DNA from: Galbibacter orientalis DSM 19592 | Lineage (GTDB): Bacteria > Bacteroidota > Bacteroidia > Flavobacteriales > Flavobacteriaceae | DNA: 64,000 nucleotides | NCBI RefSeq assembly: GCF_000260115.1 | Contig: NZ_JH651379.1 | Location: 3,250,240 to 3,314,239 of the forward strand | Direction: 5' to 3' | Shown: piece by piece, positions 16,523 to 24,958 of the stretch | How the letters are laid out: each line of letters begins with the position of its first letter | Position numbering within the stretch: position 1 is the stretch's first letter | The notes under the pieces: model-generated | Told to the model about the DNA's origin: nothing | Databases searched by the model: none | Seen by the model: the letters and a program-made list of their open reading frames with translations, nothing else | Made by a program: the position numbers and the translations under genes

Positions 16523-17390
16523 TTAAATAATTTCCGCAATTATAACAAAATATAGCATTGTCCTTATGGTTATCGGCGTTACAATTTTGACATACTTGAG
16601 TGTTTGTATGAATAAATGTTTTATGCTCATCCGTTTCTTTAGTTTTATCATCACTTCCTTCACTCCCTTGTTTAGCAAATTCTACAGTAACAATTCCTGT
16701 AGGAACGGCAATAATACCATAACCAAGAATCATAATTATAGTAGCTATTATTTGTCCAACAGGGGTAACAGGAGCAATATCTCCATAACCTACTGTTGTG
16801 AGGGTAACTATAGTCCAATATATACTTCTGGGAATACTTGTAAAACCAGCTTCTTCCCCTTCAATTAGATACATTATAGTACCCATTATTACGGAAAGAA
16901 TTAATACAGTGTAAATAAAAACAGCAATTTTGGCTCTGCTAGACTTTATAGCTTCTTTTAATTGGGAAGCTTCTCCCATAAAACGAACTAATTTCAATAT
17001 TCTAAATACTCTCAATAAGCGTAAAGCTCTAACGGCAAGAAAAACTTGAGAGCCTGCAAAAAAGAAAGAGAGGTATAGCGGAATAGTGGATAGTAAGTCT
17101 ACAATTCCGTAGAAGCTAAAAATGTATTTTGTAGGCTTCTTTATTGAAATAATTCTTGCAATGTATTCTATGGTAAAAAAGATGGTGATTACCCATTCAG
17201 CAGTAAAAAGATAGTTGTGATATTTGTCATCTATAGTTTTTACACTCTCTAGCATTACCAATATAATGCTGATAATAATGATGATAAATAAAATAATATC
17301 AAACCATTTCCCCATGGGTGTATCTGCTTCATAAATAATTTCATGAAGACGATGTTTCCATTTCGAGATATTTTTCTTTTTAGTTTTCAA
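16512..17390 (-). CDS. voltage-gated-type K+ channel with C-terminal zinc ribbon
   Basis: A six-helix ion channel (292 aa). The S4 helix carries regularly spaced arginines (RALRLLRVFRILKLVRF), and the selectivity filter TVGYGD is at 199-204, showing potassium selectivity. After S6 there is an acidic/Lys linker and a CQNC...CYNC zinc ribbon in the last 30 residues, which may act as a cytoplasmic assembly or sensing module. It is tightly coupled: it starts 1 nt after the exonuclease stop and overlaps miaA. Confidence 0.88.
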   Translation of the reverse strand: MKTKKKNISKWKHRLHEIIYEADTPMGKWFDIILFIIIIISIILVMLESVKTIDDKYHNYLFTAEWVITIFFTIEYIARIISIKKPTKYIFSFYGIVDLLSTIPLYLSFFFAGSQVFLAVRALRLLRVFRILKLVRFMGEASQLKEAIKSSRAKIAVFIYTVLILSVIMGTIMYLIEGEEAGFTSIPRSIYWTIVTLTTVGYGDIAPVTPVGQIIATIIMILGYGIIAVPTGIVTVEFAKQGSEGSDDKTKETDEHKTFIHTNTQVCQNCNADNHKDNAIFCYNCGNYLNEH

Positions 17391-18749
17391 TTATAATGAT
17401 ACAATTTTAGGCGATTTCTTTTTTCTGAGATATGATTGTATTATATGTTTAGTATCTGTTGTGTTTTCCATCGGGGTAATGATAGACTCTAAAATAGCTA
17501 TATTATTAATTTGATGATTTAATTCATAGAATCCAAAGCCTTTAAATTCCCCGTTTTGAATTAAAATAACACTACGTTCATTAATGTTACGCCCTCTATC
17601 TGAAATGATAAAACTAGTATCTTGAAAACCATATTTGTAGATGGCTTTTCGTACTCTTTTATTATAGATGCTCGGAGGTTCCTCATTTGTACAAGCTCCA
17701 AAACATTTTTCAATAGTATAATTATAACAATTCTTTTTAGCTTCAGATAAACCGTTTAATTTATTACATAATGTAAACTCTTCATCAATAGCATGGAGTA
17801 CATTATAAGCCTGCTGGTAGCTAGAAAAAGTAGTGATGTATTGCTTCCTATTATCTGCTTTTCCAATTTTTAGAGTAAGATAACCTTCTTTACTTTCTTT
17901 AGAATATAGTGCATGCGAAAAGAGCTTTTTATTTTTTACGTTATAAATAGGAGTGCTCTTTTTTACTTCTGAATTTTCCTTTAAAAGCGCTATTAATTCA
18001 TTACCAGTTTCTTCATAAGTTACCGCTTTTACCTCTTTTTGAAGTCGCTTATTCTTTTTTGAAGAAGATGCAAATAGTTGATTTACTCGTTTTTGGATAT
18101 TACTACTTTTTGATAAAAAAATAACCTCTCCTTCGGTGTTGTGTACGTAAAAAACGCCTACCGAAGTAGGAAGTTGCTCAACAATATCTATTAATTTAGG
18201 ATTGAGCTGACCTATATTTTCTGCACGGATGTTATTCTGAACTATTTTTTTTGAAGTGTCTTTGGCCAACAACATTTTAAAGAGTTTTACTGTAGCCTGT
18301 GCATCTCCATTAGCACGATGGCGATCGCTTACCGGTATTCCAAGAGATCTAACAAGTTTTCCTAAGCTATAAGAAGGTTGGTCTGGAATTAGTTCTTTTG
18401 CTAATTCTACAGTGCAAACAGATTTTCGCTGGTAATCGTATCCTAGTCGTCTAAACTCTGTTTGTAATATTCTGTAGTCAAATTGGGCATTATGAGCAAC
18501 AAGTGTTGCTCCATCGGTAATTTCTACAATACGTTTGGCTACCTCATGAAATTTTGGTGCTGTAGCTAACATATTATTATTAATTCCAGTTAGTTTTACT
18601 ACAAATGGCTGAATTTCCTTCTCAGGATTAACCAAACTAATAAATTGATCTACAACTTTATGGCCATCAAATTTATATATAGCAATCTCGGTAATTCCTT
18701 CTTCGTTGTATTTTCCACCTGTGGTTTCTATATCGAGTATTGCGTACAT
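17391..18749 (-). CDS. DEDDh exonuclease fused to a GIY-YIG (UvrC/Cho-like) domain
   Basis: A 452-residue two-domain nuclease. The N-terminal DnaQ-like exonuclease has D6/E8 (LDIETTGG), HNAQFDYRIL and the DEDDh tail HRANGDAQATVKLF. It is followed by a GIY-YIG-like domain beginning LPTSVGVFYVHNTEGEVIFLSKSSNIQKRV and a cysteine-bearing stretch CFGACTNEEPP resembling the UvrC/Cho region. This architecture is known as a PolIII-epsilon/UvrC-like fusion and likely acts in repair or DNA end trimming. The second tyrosine of GIY-YIG is modified to FLS, so that nuclease half may be weak. It is co-transcribed with the channel gene. Confidence 0.85.
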   Translation of the reverse strand: MYAILDIETTGGKYNEEGITEIAIYKFDGHKVVDQFISLVNPEKEIQPFVVKLTGINNNMLATAPKFHEVAKRIVEITDGATLVAHNAQFDYRILQTEFRRLGYDYQRKSVCTVELAKELIPDQPSYSLGKLVRSLGIPVSDRHRANGDAQATVKLFKMLLAKDTSKKIVQNNIRAENIGQLNPKLIDIVEQLPTSVGVFYVHNTEGEVIFLSKSSNIQKRVNQLFASSSKKNKRLQKEVKAVTYEETGNELIALLKENSEVKKSTPIYNVKNKKLFSHALYSKESKEGYLTLKIGKADNRKQYITTFSSYQQAYNVLHAIDEEFTLCNKLNGLSEAKKNCYNYTIEKCFGACTNEEPPSIYNKRVRKAIYKYGFQDTSFIISDRGRNINERSVILIQNGEFKGFGFYELNHQINNIAILESIITPMENTTDTKHIIQSYLRKKKSPKIVSL

Positions 18750-18844
18750 TCTTTTGTATTGTAATGTGTTAGTTGAAAGTATTAAATCATAATCTTTGCA
18801 GGATACAACTTACAACTCTTGTTTTATATTATTACTAATCTTAT

Positions 18845-19519
18845 CTAACTATAATTTCTTGCTCCAAAAATACTACTTCCAATTCTAACCATATTACTTC
18901 CAGATTTAATAGCAATTTTATAATCGCCACTCATTCCCATAGATAAAACTTGCAAGTCAATTTTTTCTGTTGTTGGATTGCTTTCTTTTAGTAAATTAAA
19001 AAGGGATGCTAGGGTAGAAAACTCTTCTTTTATTTGTGCTTCATTCTCAGTAAAAGTAGCCATTCCCATGAGTCCGATTACTTTTACATTTTCCATTTGC
19101 TTAAATTCTTCAGAAGAAATAAGGCTTTTAATTTCCGTCTCATCCATTCCAAATTTAGTGCTTTCCTTGGCAATATGCATTTGGAGTAAACAGGAGATAA
19201 TGCGGTCATTTTTTTTAGCTTGTTTATTTATTTCTTTTAATAACTTCAAGCTATCTACTCCATGAATTAGGCTTACAAAAGGCGCCATGTACTTTACCTT
19301 ATTTCTTTGTACATGCCCAATCATATGCCATTCAATGTCTTTTGGTAAAGCTTCCCATTTATCGGTCATTTCCTGAATCTTATTTTCACCAAACACTCGC
19401 TGTCCAGCTTCATAGGCTTCTAAAATAGCTTCGTTTGGCTTAGTTTTGGAAACAGCAACCAGTGTAACATTTTTAGGAAGTTCTTTTTTTATATGTGTTA
19501 AATTCTCTTGAACAGACAT
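18845..19519 (-). CDS. YggS-family pyridoxal-phosphate homeostasis protein
   Basis: A PLP-binding single-domain alanine-racemase-fold protein (224 aa) that buffers vitamin B6 and affects amino-acid balance. The PLP lysine is in LVAVSKTKP, with FGENKIQEMTDKW, WHMIGHVQRNKVK and the C-terminal LSMGMSGDYKIAIKSGSNMVRIGSSIFG phosphate site. I start at the internal Met (MSVQENLTHIKK), because the upstream 19 codons are not conserved in the family. It lies between DUF1015 and the exonuclease gene on the same strand. Confidence 0.93.
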   Translation of the reverse strand: MSVQENLTHIKKELPKNVTLVAVSKTKPNEAILEAYEAGQRVFGENKIQEMTDKWEALPKDIEWHMIGHVQRNKVKYMAPFVSLIHGVDSLKLLKEINKQAKKNDRIISCLLQMHIAKESTKFGMDETEIKSLISSEEFKQMENVKVIGLMGMATFTENEAQIKEEFSTLASLFNLLKESNPTTEKIDLQVLSMGMSGDYKIAIKSGSNMVRIGSSIFGARNYS

Positions 19520-19605
19520 TTTATATTTTCTAATTATTCTCACAAAGTGAGTGTTTCTATTTAATCTTTGAAACATCCATGTTTCAATACAAAACCTTTA
19601 ATAAT

Positions 19606-19712
19606 GAATTAATTCTCTTGAGACAAGCCCAAAAGGGTGTTTAAGTGAAACATATTTAACTCATTTCAACTCAGTGCCCTCATAAATCAGGGTAGGTTTT
19701 AGAGAATTAAAC
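19606..19712 (-). repeat. intergenic repeat family A, copy 3 (minus orientation)
   Basis: Read on the minus strand it gives TTAATTCTCTAAAACC, CACTGAGTTGAAATGAGTTAAAT and GGGCTTGTCTCAAGAG, the family A order with more divergence than the other copies. It fills the space between DUF1015 and yggS. Confidence 0.55.
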
Positions 19713-19725
19713 CCTCTGTGAAGGA

Positions 19726-20958
19726 TTAAAACTCATAAATAGTGAGTCCGCTTTTTAATTTAGGTTCAATATAGGTTGTTTTAGGCGGCATTTTTAATCC
19801 ATCATCTGCTATTTGCTTCATTTGTGAAACTTTTACAGGATATAAGCTAAATCCTACTTTAAATTTACCATTATCAATTGAATCTTTCATTTTGATAGTG
19901 TTATATTTTCCGTAACCATATTCAATTCTACTGTCGTTTCTAAGATCTTCAATACCTAAAATAGGTTTTAAAATTGTGACGAACAAAATTTGAGTATCCA
20001 GCTCGCTTAAAGAATTAGTAAAAGGGTAATTTTTTCTTAAATATAGAGAATAGAATTCGCCTTCTAAATACATTCCAAAGTGATGAATTTTAGAAGGTTT
20101 ATACAAATCGGCACCCCGATTCTCAATTCTAAAATATTCATCTAAATGAATTAAAAATTCCTCTTTACTCAACCCGTTTAAATCTTTAACCATTCTATTG
20201 AATTCGTAAATTTTTAAATTCGACTCTGGAATTAAATAGCTCATAAAATAATTATAAGGTTCTTCTCCAGTGTGTTTAGGATTTTTCTGCTGAAGTTCTT
20301 CAGCGAGAAGATTTGAAGATGCCGAACGATGATGACCATCGGCAATATATACACAATCTAATTCTTTAAAAACTTGTTGAATTTCTGAAACTATATTACC
20401 ATCATCCACTTTCCATAAATAATGAATTGCTTTGTCGGTTGTTGCAAATTCATATTCTGGATTTTGAACTGTTATAGATTTTATAATTTCATCAATCCTA
20501 TTATTGTCGGGGTAGGTTAGGAGTACAGGTTCGGCATTGAACCCCACTGTTTTTAAATATTCCTTAAATAGCTTTTCTCGGGTTTGTAAAGTGGCTTCGT
20601 GTTTTTTAATATTATTTTTTCGGTAATCGTCAATACTAGCCCCCGCAAAAATACCACAGAAACTACCTTTTCGAGTTTTAATTTTATAAATATAAAAAGC
20701 AGGATTCTTGTCTTTTAAAAATATATCTTCTTCTATAAATTCTAAATAGCGATTTTTAACTAGAGAAAAACGTCTTTCTCCAGAAATATCATGATGGAAT
20801 TTATATCCCGGATTTATAATATGTAAAAACGAAAAAGGATTGTAGGAAAGGGTAGTGTTTAACTCGTCTACAGGGTAGTCCTCATAAGAGCGGGAAACTA
20901 CCAATCCAACTTTATCTTTGGTTGGACGTACTGCTGTAAACGGAATTATTTTTACCAT
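19726..20958 (-). CDS. DUF1015 family protein
   Basis: A 410-residue cytoplasmic protein of the DUF1015 family. Typical stretches are the N-terminal IPFTAVRPTKDKVGLVVSRSYEDYP, FLHIINPG, IYKIKTRKGSFCGIFAGASIDDY, IADGHHRSASS and YGYGKYNTIKMK. The ADGHHR motif is the family signature and looks like a metal or phosphate site, but the reaction is unknown. It is complete. It is next to the hydroxyacyl-CoA dehydrogenase and yggS genes on the same strand, a neighbourhood I recall from other flavobacteria. Confidence 0.85.
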   Translation of the reverse strand: MVKIIPFTAVRPTKDKVGLVVSRSYEDYPVDELNTTLSYNPFSFLHIINPGYKFHHDISGERRFSLVKNRYLEFIEEDIFLKDKNPAFYIYKIKTRKGSFCGIFAGASIDDYRKNNIKKHEATLQTREKLFKEYLKTVGFNAEPVLLTYPDNNRIDEIIKSITVQNPEYEFATTDKAIHYLWKVDDGNIVSEIQQVFKELDCVYIADGHHRSASSNLLAEELQQKNPKHTGEEPYNYFMSYLIPESNLKIYEFNRMVKDLNGLSKEEFLIHLDEYFRIENRGADLYKPSKIHHFGMYLEGEFYSLYLRKNYPFTNSLSELDTQILFVTILKPILGIEDLRNDSRIEYGYGKYNTIKMKDSIDNGKFKVGFSLYPVKVSQMKQIADDGLKMPPKTTYIEPKLKSGLTIYEF

Positions 20959-21089
20959 TCTTTATATTATATTGAAATTACTAATCTGTTTATTTCTGAA
21001 ACTATTTTGAAATATTCTCTACTTTTTTGCTCACTAAGTAAGATTTTAATGCCTTCACATTTGTGTTGAAATGTTTTCATCGTTTCCTT

Positions 21090-21983
21090 CTAATTTCTAG
21101 CAGATTTAACCTTAGGTTGTTGATTTTCTGTATAATCATAAAAACCTTCGCCAGATTTTACTCCTAACTTTCCTGCTGTAACCATATTTACTAATAGTGG
21201 ACAAGGAGCGTATTTTGGGTTTTTAAATCCATCATACATAACATTTAAAATAGATAAACATACGTCTAACCCTATAAAATCTGCTAATTGTAACGGTCCC
21301 ATTGGATGTGCCATTCCAAGCTTCATAACGGTATCTATTTCATAAACTCCGGCAACACCATTATAAAGAGTCTCAATAGCTTCATTTATCATGGGCATTA
21401 AAATGCGGTTGGCAACAAACCCAGGATAATCGTTTACTTCCACAGGAACTTTCCCTATAGCTTCAGATAGTTTTAGAATACTATTTAAAACCTCTTCACT
21501 CGTATTGTAGCCTTTTATTACCTCTACCAATTTCATAATAGGCACCGGATTCATAAAGTGCATTCCAATAACACGGGCAGGGTTAGTAACAGCAGTAGCA
21601 ATTTTAGTAATGGAAATAGAGGAAGTATTGGTTGCTAAAATTGTTTCAGAAGCACAAAAATCATTTAAATCTTTAAAAATTTTAAGCTTTAACTCTTCAT
21701 TTTCTGTAGCAGCTTCAACAACTAAATCAGCTCCTTTAACTCCATTCTTTAGGTTGGTATGTGTAGAGATATTCTCTAATGTATTTTTTTTATCTACTTC
21801 TGATATTTTTTCTTTTGTCAGCATTCTATCAAGATTTTTCTCAATAGTATTTAGGCCCTTAACAAGGGAAACTTCAGAAATATCAATCAAATTAACTTTG
21901 TAACCGCTTTGGGCAAAGGTATGAGCAATTCCATTCCCCATGGTTCCTGCTCCAATTACGGCTATATTTTTTATGTCGGTCAT
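21090..21983 (-). CDS. 3-hydroxyacyl/3-hydroxybutyryl-CoA dehydrogenase
   Basis: An NAD-dependent dehydrogenase (297 aa) interconverting 3-hydroxyacyl-CoA and 3-oxoacyl-CoA, in fatty acid or butyrate metabolism. It has the Rossmann motif GAGTMGNGIA at the N-terminus, the catalytic HFMNPVPIMKLVE histidine, NDYPGFVANRILMPMINEA, and the C-terminal dimer domain GLDVCLSILNVMYDGF. It is a single-domain enzyme, not fused to a hydratase. It lies between the Gfo/Idh and DUF1015 genes on the same strand. The spacer before it contains short GTTGAAA-type repeats. Confidence 0.92.
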   Translation of the reverse strand: MTDIKNIAVIGAGTMGNGIAHTFAQSGYKVNLIDISEVSLVKGLNTIEKNLDRMLTKEKISEVDKKNTLENISTHTNLKNGVKGADLVVEAATENEELKLKIFKDLNDFCASETILATNTSSISITKIATAVTNPARVIGMHFMNPVPIMKLVEVIKGYNTSEEVLNSILKLSEAIGKVPVEVNDYPGFVANRILMPMINEAIETLYNGVAGVYEIDTVMKLGMAHPMGPLQLADFIGLDVCLSILNVMYDGFKNPKYAPCPLLVNMVTAGKLGVKSGEGFYDYTENQQPKVKSARN

Positions 21984-21991
21984 TTGAAAAA

Positions 21992-22040
21992 AAGTATAAA
22001 AAGTATAAAAGTTGAAAGTATAAATGTTGAAGGTTGAAAC
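21992..22040. repeat. short AAGTATAAA / GTTGAAA repeat tract
   Basis: An imperfect tandem of AAGTATAAA and GTTGAAAGT units in the 63-bp spacer between two minus-strand genes. It resembles the GTTGAAA tracts at 62190-62240 and 53846-53877. Confidence 0.5.
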
Positions 22041-22046
22041 TTTGTG

Positions 22047-23015
22047 TTATTCGCCTTCAACCAGCGCAACAATTTCCATTGCAACTTTTAGTGCGGCTGT
22101 TCCATGTTCTAAACTTACTGCAGTTTCTGTGTTATTATTTATAGCATCTGCAAACGATTCTAATTCATCTAAAATAGCGTTATTTTGAGTTACTTTAGGG
22201 TTCTCAAAATAGATTTGCTTTTTGTCACCTTCAGCATTTTGTAATACTAATGCGTATTCATCAGGTTTTTTAGGAGCGTCTTTCATTTTAACAACCTCTA
22301 CTTGTTTCTCCAAAAAATCTACTGATATATATGCGTCACGTTGAAAAAACCTAGATTTACGCATGTTTTTTAACGAAATTCTGCTTGCTGTAAGATTAGC
22401 AACACATCCATTTTCGAATTCAATTCTTGCATTGGCTATGTCTGGAGACTTGCTTATGACAGAAACGCCACTTGCATTTATTTTTTTTACGGGCGACTTA
22501 ACAACGCTCAAAATGATATCAATATCATGAATCATTAAATCGAGTACCACAGGCACATCGGTACCTCGTGGATTGAACTCTGCCAAACGATGTGTTTCTA
22601 TAAACATAGGATTTTCTACCTTTTCTTTTACAGAAATAAAAGCAGGGTTGAAACGCTCCACATGACCTACCTGACCTTTTACATTGTTTTGTTTGGCCAA
22701 ATCAATTAGCTCTTCGGCTTCTTTTACTGTTTTGGTAATAGGTTTTTCTAAGAAAACATGCCTTCCCTTTTTTATGGCTTTTAAAGCACATTCATAATGA
22801 GAAAGGGTGGGAGTTACAATGTCTACTACATCTACCGCATCTATTAAATCGTCAATAGAAGCAAAATATTTATATCCAAACTCTTTTACTATTTTCTTAG
22901 CATTTTTCTCGTCTGGGTCATAAAAACCTACGAGTTCATATTTATCAGATTGATTGATAAGTCTTAAATGAATTTTTCCAAGGTGGCCAGCACCTAGAAC
23001 ACCTGCTTTAAGCAT
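22047..23015 (-). CDS. Gfo/Idh/MocA-family oxidoreductase
   Basis: An NAD(P)-dependent sugar-type oxidoreductase of 322 aa. The N-terminal Rossmann fold shows AGVLGAGHLGKIHLR, VDIVTPTLSHYECALKAIKKGRHVFLEKPI carries the family EKP motif, and the C-terminal domain has DLMIHDIDIILS with the conserved catalytic-type His. The substrate cannot be told from sequence; it is not near carbohydrate genes, and in this genus-level context it is found beside the hydroxyacyl-CoA dehydrogenase. It is the first gene of the minus-strand block. Confidence 0.88.
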   Translation of the reverse strand: MLKAGVLGAGHLGKIHLRLINQSDKYELVGFYDPDEKNAKKIVKEFGYKYFASIDDLIDAVDVVDIVTPTLSHYECALKAIKKGRHVFLEKPITKTVKEAEELIDLAKQNNVKGQVGHVERFNPAFISVKEKVENPMFIETHRLAEFNPRGTDVPVVLDLMIHDIDIILSVVKSPVKKINASGVSVISKSPDIANARIEFENGCVANLTASRISLKNMRKSRFFQRDAYISVDFLEKQVEVVKMKDAPKKPDEYALVLQNAEGDKKQIYFENPKVTQNNAILDELESFADAINNNTETAVSLEHGTAALKVAMEIVALVEGE

Positions 23016-23255
23016 ACGTTATGTTTTTAAACAAAAATAAGATTATTGCTGCATTCTTTCAACCATATCTATCTTTTTTATAAATGAATAAAAAGGAACC
23101 TTTAGGCTATGAGAATGAAAATCTAAAATACGCATTATTATTTTATTTGAGGTGTTGTTTTGATGTTGATAACTTCTTAGTACTTTAATTCTCTCATAAA
23201 CAAGGATGTAATTTTTTATGCTTTTCTTGAGGGAGAAAATTCATTTAAAAATTTA

Positions 23256-23263
23256 TAGTTTTG
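23256..23263 (+). promoter_or_regulatory. -7 promoter box of pcm
   Basis: TAGTTTTG followed by CA matches TAnnTTTG. The predicted start near 23270 is about 13 nt before the TTG start codon of pcm. The remainder of the 23016-23282 gap shows nothing recognisable. Confidence 0.4.
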
Positions 23264-23282
23264 CACTGCTAAAACTCTAAGA

Positions 23283-23924
23283 TTGAAAGATACCTATAGA
23301 CACCAAGGAATGCGAAATAAACTGGCGGAAACCCTACAAAAAAAAGGAATTTCTGATCGGAGAGTTATCAATGCGGTAAAGAAAATTCCTAGACATTTGT
23401 TTATGGATAGTAGTTTTGAAGACCATGCGTATCAAGACAAGGCTTTTCCGATAGCTGCAAGCCAAACAATTTCTCAGCCATATACAGTTGCTTTTCAAAC
23501 AGAATTATTAGAGATAAAACGAGGGGCAAAAATTCTAGAAATTGGGACAGGAAGTGGGTATCAAACAGCTATGCTTTTAGAATTGGGAGCTGCGGTATAT
23601 ACAATAGAAAGACAAAAAGAGTTATTTAAAAAAACGAATCTCTTTTTACCAAAATTAGGATATAAGCCTAAGCGTATGATTTTTGGTGATGGGTATAAGG
23701 GTTTAGCTGCAGAAGCTCCTTTTGACGGAATAATAGTAACAGCTGGAGCACCTTTTGTACCAAAACCTTTAATGGCGCAATTAAAGGTGGGAGGAAAACT
23801 TGTTATTCCAGTTGGAGACGAAGTGCAAATAATGACGCTCTTTACTCGTAAATCTCCAAAAGAATTTGAAAAGTACGAATTTGGGGAGTTTAGATTTGTT
23901 CCATTATTAGAAGATAAAAATTAA
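23283..23924 (+). CDS. pcm: protein-L-isoaspartate O-methyltransferase
   Basis: Repairs isomerised aspartyl/asparaginyl residues by S-adenosylmethionine-dependent methylation, 213 aa. The SAM site is ILEIGTGSGYQTAML, preceded by the family motif ASQTISQPYTVAFQTELL, with GDGYKGLAAEAPFDGIIVTAGAPFVP later. The start is TTG: homologues begin MKDTYRHQGMRNKL at this point and the promoter box is only 20 nt upstream. A small membrane protein gene follows after 7 nt and is probably co-transcribed. Confidence 0.92.
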   Translation: MKDTYRHQGMRNKLAETLQKKGISDRRVINAVKKIPRHLFMDSSFEDHAYQDKAFPIAASQTISQPYTVAFQTELLEIKRGAKILEIGTGSGYQTAMLLELGAAVYTIERQKELFKKTNLFLPKLGYKPKRMIFGDGYKGLAAEAPFDGIIVTAGAPFVPKPLMAQLKVGGKLVIPVGDEVQIMTLFTRKSPKEFEKYEFGEFRFVPLLEDKN

Positions 23925-23931
23925 AAACTTT

Positions 23932-24195
23932 ATGTTAGACAGATTATTTTTAAAGAAACTTACAAAAAAAGGAATTTGGGCATATTGGATTATCCAATTG
24001 GTGCTAGATGTAATATTGGGAATTGTGCTTTTTGGGGTGTTGAATTACACATTGGATCAAGATAACCCAGGGAGAAACATCCTAATTGTAGGTGTTATTA
24101 TAAGCTCCTTAATCTCAGGAGGAATTTGTTTGATATTTTGGAAAAAGCCTAAAGAATTGGCAGAAGCTAATGGTTCTGTTAATTCAGAAGACTAA
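23932..24195 (+). CDS. small two-helix membrane protein
   Basis: An 87-residue protein with a basic N-terminus (LFLKKLTKKGI), two membrane helices (about residues 18-40 and 50-69) and a short acidic tail. I recognise no family. It begins 7 nt after pcm and ends exactly where the convergent smpB ends, so its expression probably depends on pcm. Confidence 0.65.
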   Translation: MLDRLFLKKLTKKGIWAYWIIQLVLDVILGIVLFGVLNYTLDQDNPGRNILIVGVIISSLISGGICLIFWKKPKELAEANGSVNSED

Positions 24196-24654
24196 TTAAT
24201 TGTAAGCCTTTTTGACCCTATCTAGGTTTCGTTTGTTGTCTCGGTCTTTAATGGTTTCTCGCTTATCATAAAGTTTTTTACCTTTTGCTAAAGCTATTTG
24301 CATTTTAGCAAGACCTTTATCATTAACGAATAATCGTAAAGGAACGATGGTGTTTCCAGATACTTTTACCGCTTTATGCCACTTTTTTAGTTCTCGTTTA
24401 TTAAGTAATAATTTACGAGCGCTTTTTGGTTGGTGGTTAAAATGTGTAGCGTGTGTATATTCTTCAACCGTCATATTAATTACAAAGAGTTCTCCTTTTT
24501 TGTTGAACTCACAAAAACTTTCAGCAATAGAAGCCCTGCTTTGACGAATCGATTTTATTTCAGTACCCGATAAAACAATACCAGCAATGTACTTGTCTAA
24601 AATCTCATATTCAAAACGAGCCTTTTTATTCTTTATGTTAACATTATTCTGCAT
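24196..24654 (-). CDS. smpB: SsrA-binding protein SmpB
   Basis: Binds tmRNA and brings it to stalled ribosomes for trans-translation. About 152 aa: KKARFEYEILDKYIAGIVLSGTE, SIAESFCEFNKKGELFVINM, RKLLLNKRELKKWHKAV and the basic C-terminal tail KGKKLYDKRETIKDRDNKRNLDRVKKAYN. The Met at 24654 is used; seven additional upstream codons (MFLFLTL) are not family-like. tmRNA itself is not in this window. It is convergent with the small membrane protein gene. Confidence 0.95.
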   Translation of the reverse strand: MQNNVNIKNKKARFEYEILDKYIAGIVLSGTEIKSIRQSRASIAESFCEFNKKGELFVINMTVEEYTHATHFNHQPKSARKLLLNKRELKKWHKAVKVSGNTIVPLRLFVNDKGLAKMQIALAKGKKLYDKRETIKDRDNKRNLDRVKKAYN

Positions 24655-24754
24655 AAGCGTCAAAAATAAGAACAATTATTGAATCGCAATATTTAATTCT
24701 TCTATTTTAAGATGGATTTATAAAGTAAGTCGTTTTTTTGTGTAATCAAAACAA

Positions 24755-24762
24755 TATATTTG
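24755..24762 (+). promoter_or_regulatory. -7 promoter box of the 6S-like RNA
   Basis: TATATTTG followed by CG is an ideal -7 box. The expected start, 7-9 nt downstream, coincides with the first base of the long hairpin at 24772, as it should for a dedicated RNA promoter. Confidence 0.6.
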
Positions 24763-24769
24763 CGTCTTA

Positions 24770-24930
24770 TTGAACTCGTTTATACTTTTTGTTTTAACCG
24801 AAAATAAACTGAAATTTGTTTAGATGAGATGCTTTTTGAAAGGCATAGCATGGCTACGTATAATAAAAGTAGTTAGATATAAGTAAATTTCAGTCATTTT
24901 TTAGGAATTAAAAAAGGTATAAACGAGTTC
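24770..24930 (+). ncRNA. ssrS: 6S RNA candidate (6S-Flavo type)
   Basis: About 160 nt folding into one long interrupted hairpin. The outer stem GAACTCGTTTATAC pairs with GTATAAACGAGTTC at 24917-24930. Then comes a large unpaired region (24786-24806 against 24893-24916), an inner stem ACTGAAATTT with AAATTTCAGT, and an apical hairpin around ATGCTTT/AAGGCAT. A closing stem, central bubble and inner stem-loop is the architecture of 6S RNA, which mimics an open promoter to sequester RNA polymerase. A consensus -7 box ends 9 nt before the stem. The assignment rests on structure, size and promoter position; a palindromic mobile repeat is the alternative. Confidence 0.62.
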
Positions 24931-24958
24931 ATTTATAAAAAAAAATACAAGGATTAAA

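Noticed and set aside
24772-24930. Long palindrome considered as a MITE
   Set aside because: No clear target duplication is visible, no second copy was seen in the window, and a consensus -7 box ends right at its edge; a 6S-type RNA fits better, though a mobile repeat is not excluded.
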